Positions 51,404 through 60,029 of a DNA stretch of 64,000 nucleotides are shown piece after piece; positions within the stretch are counted from its first letter, which is position 1, and each line of letters starts with the position of its first letter. The position numbers were made by a program, and so were the translations under genes. This stretch comes from Sphingobacteriales bacterium (GTDB taxonomy: Bacteria > Bacteroidota > Bacteroidia > Chitinophagales > UBA2359), in NCBI GenBank assembly GCA_016711285.1, contig JADJTG010000017.1, positions 186,001 to 250,000 on the forward strand, written 5' to 3'. The notes under the pieces are model-generated. The model did not search any database. It was not told the DNA's origin and saw only the letters and a list, made by a program, of their open reading frames with translations.

Positions 51404-52775
51404 ATGCGCCACACGCTTGTTCATTCTTTTGCCGCCGCCGACCTCGCTACCATCAAACAAAAAATATTGCATTGGCTACATCCTCAGCAGCCCTGTTGCT
51501 TTTATTTGGACAGTAATCGGCAACAACACGACCGCTACGGAACTTATGAGTGTTTGGCGGCAGCCGGTGCAGCAGCTTTTATTCAGCCCGCTATGGGCTA
51601 CGCTTTCAGGCATTTAGATGAATTTCGCCGCAGCTATGCCAACGACTGGTTGTTTGGTTATCTTTCTTACGATTTAAAAAACGAAATAGAACCGAGCCTT
51701 TATTCGCACAACAAAGACCTTATCGCTGCTCCCCCACTCTATTTTTGCCGCCCCGAAACCGTCATCTTTATCCCGCGCGAAAGTTGTGAGCTGCATATCG
51801 CCTGTTTGCGCCACGCTCCCGAAGCGGTATTAGAGCAAATTCTGCGGCAAAAAATCAATGTTACTGCCTCTGATTTTGATGTAGTATCGCATACCAGCAG
51901 TTTGTCTGAGGAGGAGGAGCATACTGCCTGCCCGAAGCACCCCTCTGAAAGCAGCGATGAGCCAGACCGTTTATCTGAAACGCGCCGAGCAGGTATTAGA
52001 CGATATTCGCGCGGGATTGGTCTATGAACTCAATTTGTGTCAGGCTTTTGAAAGTGAAGGAACAGCTATCAACGCTTTGGAGGTGTTTCAAAACCTCAAC
52101 CGGCGGGCGCAAGCTCCTTTTTCGGCATATATGCACCTCGGCGATATGTATTTGTTGTGCGCCAGTCCGGAGCGTTTTTTAAAAAAAGCGGACGATGTAT
52201 TGATTTCGCAACCCATTAAAGGCACTATACGGCGCGGCAGCACTCCCCAAGAGGACGAGCAACTGAAACAGGCATTGCAAAATAATCCCAAAGAGCGCAG
52301 CGAAAATATAATGATTGTAGATTTGGTACGCAATGATTTAACCCCTTTTGCCAAAATCGGCAGCATTGCGGTAGAAGAATTGTGCGAAGTGTATAGTTTT
52401 GCTACGGTGCATCAGTTGATTTCTACCGTAAAGGCAGTATTGAAAGAGCCACAACGCGATGCAGTAGCCGCCTTGAAGGTGGCATTTCCGATGGGTTCGA
52501 TGACGGGCTGCCCCAAAATAAAAGCGATGGAGCAAATAGAGCAATACGAAACACGGCGGCGCGGCTTGTTTTCGGGGGCGGTGGGTTACTTTGCACCCAA
52601 CGGCGATTTTGATTTTAATGTGGTGATACGCAGCATTTTGTATCGCGGGCAGGGGGCGAAGGTGTCGGTGCAGGCGGGCAGTGCGCTGACCATTGAAAGC
52701 CAGCCACTCGCCGAATATCAGGAATGCCTCCTCAAAGCCGAAGCCCTGCAAGGGGCAGTGAATCGTGGGGATTAG
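51404..52775 (+). CDS. pabB: Aminodeoxychorismate synthase component I (frameshifted)
   Basis: A chorismate-using enzyme of p-aminobenzoate (folate) synthesis. The likely start is MRHTLVHSFAAADL (51404); an in-frame ATG lies at 51386. The first frame carries the N-terminal lobe with DWLFGYLSYDLKNEIEPSLY. A frame change at 51960-52000 enters the catalytic lobe: YLKRAEQVLDDIRAGLVYEL, NLCQAFESEG, LLCASPERFLKK, PIKGTIRRG, then ENIMIVDLVRNDLTPF, AFPMGSMTGCPKIKAMEQIE and GLFSGAVGYFAPNGDFDFNV. The PIKGT motif (Lys) marks PabB rather than anthranilate synthase (PIAGT). About 457 residues. The linker near 51900-51960 is unusually long and acidic. No pabA or pabC follows. Confidence 0.9.
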
Positions 52776-52810
52776 AATTTTTTATATTTAGCCCAAGTTG
52801 CCACAACATA

Positions 52811-52945
52811 AGCAGCAGTATTTAACTTTGACAAAGTTGGAGTGCGCACAACACAAGCAGCAGTATTTAACTTTGACAAAGTTGGAGTGCGCACAACACA
52901 AGCAGCAGTATTTAACTTTGACAAAGTTGGAACTTTGTCAAAGTT
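52811..52945 (+). repeat. Three 45-bp direct repeats
   Basis: AGCAGCAGTATTTAACTTTG starts units at 52811, 52856 and 52901, exactly 45 bases apart. Each contains the palindromic AACTTTGACAAAGTT. The block follows the pabB stop by about 35 bases. The unit length is a multiple of three, so frames stay open on both strands; I do not call a gene. Confidence 0.88.
52914..52945. repeat. Palindromic element, left copy
   Basis: AACTTTGACAAAGTT followed by GG and AACTTTGTCAAAGTT. Each half is itself a palindrome with a one-base centre, and the halves form a larger inverted repeat. The same 32-base element recurs at 53250-53281, on the other side of the minisatellite. Confidence 0.85.
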
Positions 52946-53006
52946 GGAGTTGCCCACGCCAAATACAATGCCGCAAATGATAAATGCGGCACTGCAAATG
53001 ATAAAT

Positions 53007-53237
53007 GCACCAATGCCCACGATAAATGCAACAGTGCCCACGACAAATGCACCAATGCCCACGACAAATGCACCAATGCCCACGACAAATGCAACAGTGC
53101 CCACGACAAATGCACCAATGCCAACGACAAATGCACCAATGCCCACGATAAATGCAACAGTGCCCACGACAAATGCACCAATGCCCACGACAAATGCACC
53201 AATACCCACGACAAATGCACCAATGCCCACGATAAAT
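53007..53237 (+). repeat. 21-bp minisatellite (11 units)
   Basis: The unit GCACCAATGCCCACGACAAA (plus T) repeats exactly every 21 bases from 53007 to 53237, with variants ACAGTG for CCAATG and GATAAAT for GACAAAT. The order of variants shows a 63-bp higher-order unit (one ACAGTG unit, then two CCAATG units) present three times. Degenerate units extend left to about 52968. No spacers occur, so it is not CRISPR. Confidence 0.9.
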
Positions 53238-53249
53238 GCAGCAGTGTTT

Positions 53250-53281
53250 AACTTTGACAAAGTTGGAACTTTGTCAAAGTT
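53250..53281. repeat. Palindromic element, right copy
   Basis: Identical in structure to 52914-52945 (AACTTTGACAAAGTT, GG, AACTTTGTCAAAGTT). It closes the minisatellite on the glyA side. Confidence 0.85.
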
Positions 53282-53317
53282 GGGGTATGCCCACACAAAA
53301 TGCTTTGAACATAAAAA

Positions 53318-53356
53318 ATCCGTAATGCACAGTTTTTCATACTGTGCGTTACGGAT
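53318..53356. terminator. Terminator of glyA
   Basis: ATCCGTAATGCACAGT (53318-53333) and ACTGTGCGTTACGGAT (53341-53356) pair over 16 positions with one mismatch and a 7-base loop. A-runs lie on the left and right, so it may work in both directions. Confidence 0.85.
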
Positions 53357-53389
53357 AAAATAAAAATTTATTTATCAATTCATCACTGC

Positions 53390-54664
53390 CTACCAAGCGA
53401 ACAAAGGCAGCGTATTCATTTTATCGTGAACCTCTTTTTTTACGGCTTTTTTTACAGCTTCGTTATCGGGGTTGCTGATGATGCGGTCTATCCAATCAAC
53501 GATTAAAGGCATGTCGGCTTCTTTCATACCGCGCGTGGTGACGGCAGATGTGCCAATGCGAATACCGGAAGTAATCATCGGCGAGCGCGTATCAAAAGGT
53601 ATCATATTTTTATTTACCGTAATTTCGGCTTCGCCCAAAGCAATTTCAGCTTTTTTACCCGAAATCTCTTTATTAGATACATCTATCAGGAGCAAATGAT
53701 TAGAAGTGCCGCCCGAAATAATGCGATAATCGCGGCGCAACAATTCGGTGGCTAAGGCTTGTGCGTTGGCGATAATCTGACGGCAATAGGTGATATAATC
53801 TTCGCTCAACGCCTCGTGGAAGGCAACCGCTTTGGCGGCAATTACATGCTCCAAAGGACCTCCCTGCGTACCCGGAAAAACGGCACTGTCCAACAAGCTG
53901 CTCATAGAGCGAATTTCGCCTTTGGGCGTGGTGATGCCGAAAGGATTGTCAAAATCTTTACCCATCATAATAATTCCGCCTCTCGGACCGCGCAACGTTT
54001 TGTGGGTAGTGCTGCTCACAATATGGCAATGCGGCAAGGGGTTGTTGAGCATTTTGGTAGCGATAAGCCCCGCAGGGTGGGCAATATCGGCGAGCAACAA
54101 AGCCCCTACTTCGTCGGCAATGGCGCGAAAACGGGCATAATCCCAATCGCGGGAATACGCCGAAGCACCGCAAATAATGAGCTTGGGGCACACCTCCCGC
54201 GCTTTGGCAGCTACTTTATCCATATCAATCAGTCCGGTATCCGGCTCCACGCCATAGAAATGCGGGCGATAGAGTTTTCCCGAAAAATTGACCGCAGAAC
54301 CGTGTGTGAGATGACCGCCGTGAGCAAGGTCAAAGCCCAAAATAGGGTCGCCGGCTTGGAGCACCGCCAACATCACCGAAGCATTGGCTTGCGCTCCGCT
54401 ATGCGGCTGCACATTTGCCCACGCTGCACCAAATAATTCTTTCAGTCTTTCAATCGCCAAAAGCTCCACCTCGTCCACATGCACACAGCCGCCGTAGTAG
54501 CGTTTATTGGGCAAGCCCTCGGCGTATTTGTTGGTAAGCACACTGCCCATTGCCTGCATCACTTGTTCGCTTACGAAATTTTCGGAGGCAATAAGCTCCA
54601 CACCATGACGCTGGCGCAGATGCTCTTTTTCTATGATAGAAAAAACTAAAGAATCTATTTGCAT
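53390..54664 (-). CDS. glyA: Serine hydroxymethyltransferase
   Basis: 424 residues, intact. Interconverts serine and glycine with tetrahydrofolate and supplies one-carbon units. Family landmarks: RHGVELIASENFVSEQVMQA, NKYAEGLPNKRYYGGC, NVQPHSGAQANASVMLA, FDLAHGGHLTHGSAVNFSG, LLADIAHPAGLIATK, and the PLP Lys in SSTTHKTLRGPRGGIIMM. The end reads SPMITSGIRIGTSAVTTRG and VHDKMNTLPLFAW. The -7 box TATCTTTG (minus strand, 54706-54713) lies 42 bases upstream. The gene is separated from pabB, another folate gene, by the minisatellite. Normal length and no frame breaks. Confidence 0.96.
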   Translation of the reverse strand: MQIDSLVFSIIEKEHLRQRHGVELIASENFVSEQVMQAMGSVLTNKYAEGLPNKRYYGGCVHVDEVELLAIERLKELFGAAWANVQPHSGAQANASVMLAVLQAGDPILGFDLAHGGHLTHGSAVNFSGKLYRPHFYGVEPDTGLIDMDKVAAKAREVCPKLIICGASAYSRDWDYARFRAIADEVGALLLADIAHPAGLIATKMLNNPLPHCHIVSSTTHKTLRGPRGGIIMMGKDFDNPFGITTPKGEIRSMSSLLDSAVFPGTQGGPLEHVIAAKAVAFHEALSEDYITYCRQIIANAQALATELLRRDYRIISGGTSNHLLLIDVSNKEISGKKAEIALGEAEITVNKNMIPFDTRSPMITSGIRIGTSAVTTRGMKEADMPLIVDWIDRIISNPDNEAVKKAVKKEVHDKMNTLPLFAW

Positions 54665-54975
54665 GGATAAAAAAAATAATAAAACACTTTTTGAAATAAT
54701 GAGCGCAAAGATAGTGTTTTTTTTAGGGATAGATTATGGCAAAACAACAACAATTTGAAATTGTAGTTATAGGGAAGAATTTATAAAAAAACACTATGAA
54801 ATTTTACTTTCTCACAATATTATGACCACATTAAAAATACTTAAAACAAAGTATTTTGTATTAAAAAATGCAAATTATTTACAAAATATGAACAAGAAAT
54901 TGTTTTTTTTGTATTTTTTTATACTTTATTTAATATTTTTGTAAAACGATTCTACCTTCTGTAAAAAATAAAAAA
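54665..54975. promoter_or_regulatory. Divergent intergenic region with glyA promoter
   Basis: 311 very AT-rich bases between glyA and the defence-like ATPase. The minus strand reads TATCTTTG at 54713-54706 (a TAnnTTTG box for glyA). Nothing recognisable was seen for the ATPase gene other than T/A runs. Confidence 0.5.
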
Positions 54976-56040
54976 ATGATACTCAATTTTAGCGTACAAA
55001 ATTTTGGCTCTATAAAAGAAAAGCAAACACTTTCCTTTGAGGCAAAAAAATCAACACATCTCGAAGATACTTATATCATACATTCAGGCAAGTATAGAAT
55101 TTTAAAACTTGCCTTAATCTACGGTGCAAATGCTTCTGGTAAAACAACCGTATTGAAAGCCCTTGATTTTTTAAGAAATATTGTGCTTGAGCCGGAAAGC
55201 AAAAAAACAAACGAATTACATTTTAACCCTTTTTATCTTGAAGCAAATACTTTGTGGAATAACACTGTTCTTGGGGGCTTTCTGAAAACCAATATTGACT
55301 TTAAAGAACTACAAGAAGTAATGGATTGGTTTACAAACTATTTTAAACGTTTAATTTTTACAAAAACACAATTAGATGAGTTAATAACATTCGGAATCAA
55401 TGAAAATATTATTGACAAATCAGACATTGTAGCTATTTTAAAAAAGCAGATTTCAATATCTCTGATATTATTATTGAAGAGAAAAAAGAGAAAATACCTG
55501 ATGGTTTAATTGAGTTTTTGAAAAAGCAATTTGAAGAACCTAATGACCAAATTAAGCAAATAGAAGTAAAAGGGAAATTGACAATTTTAAACATTGAATT
55601 TGAACATACCGTAAATAATATCAAATATACTTTGCCTTTGGAACAGGAATCGCAAGGAACACAACGTTACTACGGATTTGCGGGCTTATTAGCATTATTA
55701 ATCAAAAAATCCAATAGTATTTCCGATTGACGAATTAGAAAGTTCTTTGCACCCTGATTTGTATTTACATTTTCTGCTTTCCTTTCTTTTAAATGCCAAC
55801 AATTCTCAAATCATTGCCACTACACACAACCGCGAAATTTTAGACAACGATGATATTTTCAGAAATGATGCAATATGGTTCACGGATAAAAATGAAAGCT
55901 GTGCTACCGAATTGTATTCATTGGCGGATTTTGACAGCTCTGTTGTTCGCAAAGGTACCAATATTTTAAATGCCTATAAAAGTGGCAAATTAAGCGGAAC
56001 ACCTCATTTGGGCGATACTTTTATTGATTTGGGCGTATGA
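54976..56040 (+). CDS. AbiLi/RloA-like AAA ATPase (frameshifted, internally shortened)
   Basis: Likely ATPase of a two-gene phage-defence module. The start MILNFSVQNFGSIKEKQTLS is typical of OLD/RloA-like ATPases. The Walker A is IYGANASGKTTVLKALDFLR. The next frame (from about 55440) gives DGLIEFLKKQFEE and EQESQGTQRYYGFAGLLALL (signature region). After a further indel near 55728 comes the Walker B/D-loop, DELESSLHPDLYLHFL. ATTHNREILDNDDIFRNDAI is the switch His motif. Between FNPFYLEANT and LWNNTVLGGF about 70-90 residues expected in the family are missing, without a frame break. AT-rich relative to neighbours, suggesting transfer. The gene overlaps rloB by four bases (ATGA). Confidence 0.75.
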
Positions 56041-56678
56041 GGAAGCATAAAACAAACCCTCCAAAAACGGGTATTTCTTTTGCTGTTGTAGTGGACGGAG
56101 AAACGGAAGTTTGGTATCTGAATATGCTAAAACGAAACGAAAAAGATATTCGTGTCACTATAAAACCTGAGATTCCTCACAAAAAAAGTATAGCAGAACA
56201 ATACGAATTAGTTTATGATTTATCAGGCAAGGAGTTTACAAAAGTTTTTTGGATTATTGATCTTGATACGGTTATTAAAGAAACCAAGGAAACATTTAAA
56301 GGAAAAAAATCACCGTTGAAATCTTTTGAAGAATACAGAGCAAAACTTGCAAAGAAATATAAAAACGTTGTAGTTATTGTAAATAATCCTTGTCTTGAAT
56401 TTTGGTTTTTACTTCATTTTGAAGGAAAAAATAAATTGTATCATAATTGTTCGGAAGCGGAAAAGCAGTTAAAGCAACATCTGAGAAATTATGAAAAAAC
56501 AAAAAATTTTTTCACCAAAGAAAATGACGATATTTATTTAAAATTAAAACCACACTTAAATACTGCCATACAAAACGCGTTCGCACTCGGAAATTTTGAC
56601 AATCAAAATCCAACAAAAGCAATGTGTGAGATGGAATTGTTTTTCTGTTCAGGCGAACTGAAAAAGTATTTTAAGTAA
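56037..56678 (+). CDS. RloB-like (AbiLii-type) protein
   Basis: 213 residues, frame intact. SFAVVVDGETEVWYLNMLKR has the Glu of a Toprim-like fold. KVFWIIDLDTVIKET is the DxD strand. VVIVNNPCLEFWFLLHFEGK is the RloB signature, followed by CSEAEKQLKQHLRNYEKTKN. RloB-domain proteins pair with AAA ATPases as RloAB or as the lactococcal abortive-infection system AbiL. The proposed nuclease role comes from the Toprim-like fold and is not proven. Its ATG overlaps the stop of the ATPase gene, so the two are translationally coupled. AT-rich like its partner. It would act when a phage is sensed. Confidence 0.82.
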   Translation: MRKHKTNPPKTGISFAVVVDGETEVWYLNMLKRNEKDIRVTIKPEIPHKKSIAEQYELVYDLSGKEFTKVFWIIDLDTVIKETKETFKGKKSPLKSFEEYRAKLAKKYKNVVVIVNNPCLEFWFLLHFEGKNKLYHNCSEAEKQLKQHLRNYEKTKNFFTKENDDIYLKLKPHLNTAIQNAFALGNFDNQNPTKAMCEMELFFCSGELKKYFK

Positions 56679-56793
56679 AACTCACTTGTTTATCATAGAG
56701 AATAAAGATAAAAACAAGCGACAATGACATAAAAGCAAATGTTTCAAGCTATTTTTGTCAGGTTGTAATTTATTATTATTTTAGTTATCTTCT

Positions 56794-58412
56794 ATGCGTT
56801 ATTTACTGTTGGCATTGGCAGGGGCGGTATCGGCTACTTTGGCGTGGAGCGAATTACCTTTATTTCCTTTGATATTTACGGCGTGGATTCCGCTGTTTTT
56901 GCTCGAAGAAGCCGCTTTTCGCCGCCGCCTTTCGGGTCGTGCTTATTTCGGATATTGCTATGTATTTTTTTTGATATGGAATATAGCGGTAACGTGGTGG
57001 GTAAAAAATGCTTCTTTTGCGGGTTCTGTTCTCGCTTTTACGCTCAACTCGCTTTTTATGTGTGTGCCCTTGTATGTGTTGCATCGGGCGCGGCTGGCTT
57101 GGAACAAAACTTTTGCCTACGTTGCCTTCATTGCGGCGTGGCTTGCTTTTGAATACCTGCACCTGAACTGGGAACTCAGCTGGCCTTGGCTCACGCTCGG
57201 CAATGTATTTGCCTATTATCCGGCATTGGTGCAGTGGTACGAATATACCGGCGTGGCGGGCGGTACGCTGTGGGTATTGCTGCTCAATATGCTCATCTGC
57301 GAATAAGCCCTTCATTTACCCAAAAACCGCTTATCCGCAATTTTCCCGATGCCATAAAAGCATATATTCAGTTGGTATGGAAGCCCGCTTTGTTGTTTTT
57401 GCTGCCTGTGTTGGTATCTTTGGCGATATATTATAGTTATAGCGAGCAAGGAAAAGCCATAGAGGTAGCCGTTTTGCAGCCCAATATTGACCCTTATAAC
57501 GAAAAATTTGAGCCGCAACTCGCACAACAGCAATTGGAGCGTTTTATTCAGCTTTCCGACAGCATCTGCACCGAACACACCACTTATATGGTATGGCCTG
57601 AAACCTCTATCCCGAACTCCGTTTGGCGGCGCGACTTTTTCAGGAGTTGCAATCGCGCGCATTGCTCAATGGCTGCAACAACGCCCACAACTGCAATTAG
57701 TGGCAGGACTTACGCTTTTGGAATATTATACGGAGGGCAAGGAAAACTGCCACCGCCCGACCTTTGCGCGGCAGCAATCATTTCTACGATGCCTTCAATG
57801 CGGCGGGTGCAGATGCAAGGCACACAGCAGCCGCAATTTTATTACAAATCCAAATTAGTGCGGTGTGGAGCGTATGCCTTATCCGTTTTTGTTCAAATTT
57901 TGGATAATTTCGCCATTGACTTAGGCGGCATAGCGGGTAGTTTGGGTACACAAACCGAGCGAACTGCTTTTATCGGAAAAGACGGTATCGGCGTAGCTCC
58001 CGTTATTTGCTACGAATCCATTTATGGGGAGTATTGCACCGAATATATCAAAAAAGGCGCAAATGCTATCTTTATTATCACCAACGATGGCTGGTGGGGC
58101 AACACGCCCGGGCACCGACAGCATTTGCATTATGCTTCGCTGCGTGCCATTGAAACACGCCGCGACATTGCCCGCTCTGCCAACACGGGTATTTCGTGTT
58201 TTATTGACCAGCGCGGCATCATACGCCAAGCCACCAACTACGATGAAGAAAAAGTAATCAAAGACACGCTCTATGCCAACGAAGCTCTTACTTTTTATGT
58301 GCGTTTTGGAGATTATATTTACAAAATAGCTTGCGGTGCAGGCGTGGTATTAATTTTGCTGCTGATAATTATAAAAAAATCAAATCGCCGGAATCTGTCG
58401 CGCACCGTCTGA
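56794..58412 (+). CDS. lnt: Apolipoprotein N-acyltransferase (frameshifted)
   Basis: Adds the third acyl chain to outer-membrane lipoproteins at the inner membrane. The N-terminal half has about six helices: MRYLLLALAGAVSATLAWSE, LIWNIAVTWWVKNASFAGSV, FEYLHLNWELSWPWLTLGN. After a frame change near 57295, VEVAVLQPNIDPYNEKFE-like sequence begins the nitrilase domain. The catalytic triad is visible: Glu in YMVWPETSIPNS, Lys in FYYKSKLV, Cys in VAPVICYESIYGEY. TNDGWWGNTPGHRQHLHYAS and ETRRDIARSANTGISCFIDQ are diagnostic. Between 57613 and 57880 several indels distort the frame and partly compensate. About 540 residues, normal. The C-terminal helix KIACGAGVVLILLLIIIKK is intact. Confidence 0.9.
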
Positions 58413-58451
58413 TTTTTTTATCGGATTAAAAAAAACAATATCTATTGATAT

Positions 58452-58952
58452 ATGATAAAATTTTCGTCTATTTTGAAAGAGAGTGCAATGATTTTTTGCT
58501 GGAGTTTTTTATGGACAAGTTGCTCCGAAACTCCGCCGCACACTTCCGACAAGCACCCAAGCACGCCCGCCGCTACCGACAGCAACAGCAGCACCGCCAC
58601 CACCGACTTGCAGCAAGTATTGGCGCAGGGCAAAAAAATATACAATAAACGCTGTGCGATTTGCCATTTAGAAAACGGCAACGGCATTGAAGGTACTTTT
58701 CCGCCTTTGGTGCAATCTGACTTTTTGGCAAAAAACTTAGAAAAAGCGATACACGGCACTGCCAACGGTATGCACGAAACCATCGTAGTAAATGGTGTAA
58801 GCTACCAACAGGCAATGCCGCCGCCCGTACCCGACCTAAGCAACGAGGAGTTGTCGGCGGTATTTACCTATATTTTGAACGAATTTGACAATGGCGGCGG
58901 CACAGTGAGCGTGGAGCAAGCCGCCCGCGCCCGACAGAACCCCGCAAACTAA
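58452..58952 (+). CDS. Cytochrome c, class I, probably a lipoprotein
   Basis: 166 residues. The N-terminus has a hydrophobic segment ending CWSFLWTSCSET, where the last Cys could be lipidated; the lipobox is poor and an indel there is possible. A Ser/Thr/Pro linker of about 30 residues follows. The haem motif CAICH is in KKIYNKRCAICHLENGNGIE, with FPPLVQSDFL next. The axial Met is in SYQQAMPPPVPDLSNEEL. VFTYILNEFDNG is the last helix. Typical of short c-type cytochromes that carry electrons on the periplasmic side of Bacteroidota. It follows lnt by 39 bases and is closed by a terminator. Confidence 0.88.
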   Translation: MIKFSSILKESAMIFCWSFLWTSCSETPPHTSDKHPSTPAATDSNSSTATTDLQQVLAQGKKIYNKRCAICHLENGNGIEGTFPPLVQSDFLAKNLEKAIHGTANGMHETIVVNGVSYQQAMPPPVPDLSNEELSAVFTYILNEFDNGGGTVSVEQAARARQNPAN

Positions 58953-58959
58953 AAAAAAG

Positions 58960-58998
58960 CAAAAGCCTCTGCTTCCGTGTGGTGAGCAGAGGCTTTTG
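58960..58998. terminator. Shared terminator of cytochrome c and sigma factor
   Basis: CAAAAGCCTCTGCT (58960-58973) and AGCAGAGGCTTTTG (58985-58998) form a perfect 14-base stem with A and T tracts. It lies between convergent genes. Confidence 0.88.
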
Positions 58999-59003
58999 TT
59001 GCT

Positions 59004-59516
59004 TTATACCGCTTTGTGGTAAATTTTCAGTCTTTCTTTTAATTCTTTTCTCGCAAAAAGATACGACTTTTCACCGTGCCGAGCGGCACTTGGAGTTTGT
59101 CCGCAATCTCTTGATACTTAAAACCTTCGTAGTGCATCATAAATGGCAAACGATACTCCTCGAAAGTTGATTAATTACTGTGAATATCCTCCATCATAAA
59201 GTTTACTTCGGCGGTATTGCCCAAAACGGGGGCATCAGCCTTGAATCCAACAAAAAGTATTATCAGAAGTATCAATGATGGTGTTGTGTTTTACTTTGCG
59301 GCGATAGTTATTGATGAAAATATTGCGCATGATGGTAAATAACCACGCTTTCAAATTTGTATTTTCTTTGAATAAATTTTCATTCACTAAGGCTCTGTAT
59401 GCTGTTTCTTGCAATAAATCCTGCGCATCTTCCGAATTTTTAGTCAAACTGATGGCAAACGGACGCAATTTATTACAACTATTTACTACCGAGGTTTTAA
59501 AATCTACTGCTGTCAT
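59004..59516 (-). CDS. ECF-type RNA polymerase sigma factor (frameshifted)
   Basis: About 165 residues. The first frame (59516-59235) carries region 2: FAISLTKNSEDAQDLLQETA, YRALVNENLFKENTNLKAWL and FTIMRNIFINNYRRK. After indels near 59235, 59175 and 59050, region 4 can be read as FEEYRLPFMMHYEGFKYQEI, ADKLQVPLGTVKSRIFL, then LKIYHKAV with the stop at 59004-59006. The helix-turn-helix (EIADKLQVPLGTVKSRIF) is typical. No anti-sigma gene is adjacent in the window. Targets unknown. Convergent with the cytochrome gene and sharing its terminator. Confidence 0.85.
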
Positions 59517-60029
59517 AATTTTCTAAATTTTAATTCAATGAACAAACCTAATTACACTTATAAATAAAATAAACAAGAAACAATAGAGATACAAATATTG
59601 CAGTTATTCTTTATCAAACAGCCGTAATATTGTATTATTTTATTGCACAAATATAACGACTAATCGAGGATAAAATGATACATTCTCTAATTATAATGAT
59701 TTATTTAAAATAAATTAACACTTTTAAAAAAACTGCGATTATTGTTATTTTACAACAAAAAAATATATTGCCCCTGTTGAATATCTGTCTCTAATATTCT
59801 TATTACTATCAAAAATCTAACCACAGTAAAAGAAACGACAAAATGGCAGTTTTTTTTCTTAAAATGACAGCCTACTGCTATCAAAGACAGTGTTGCGCAG
59901 TTCACAACATGAATAATTGTAATATATATAAACGATTTAGACAATAAGAGCCTTATAGCATCCTAATATTACAATTAATTTTACCGCCTGAACTATAAAG
60001 AGAAGTAAACTTTATTACAAAACATTGCT
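59517..60029. other. Non-coding AT-rich region
   Basis: 513 bases between the divergent sigma factor and LRR genes. Short T/A runs dominate. I found no convincing TAnnTTTG box, RNA gene or coding frame. It must hold promoters for both genes. Confidence 0.5.

Noticed and set aside
53007..53237. Possible CRISPR array
   Set aside because: Units of 21 bases are contiguous with no unique spacers, and no cas genes are present.
52772..53296. Minus-strand open frame of 174 codons with VGIGAFV heptads
   Set aside because: The frame is open only because repeat units of 21 and 45 bases are multiples of three. Frames on the opposite strand are open too, and it overlaps palindromic repeats. No start context, promoter or homologue was recognised.
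52842..53363. Plus-strand open frame with NAPMPTT repeats
   Set aside because: Same reason: a by-product of the minisatellite. It also runs into the glyA terminator hairpin.
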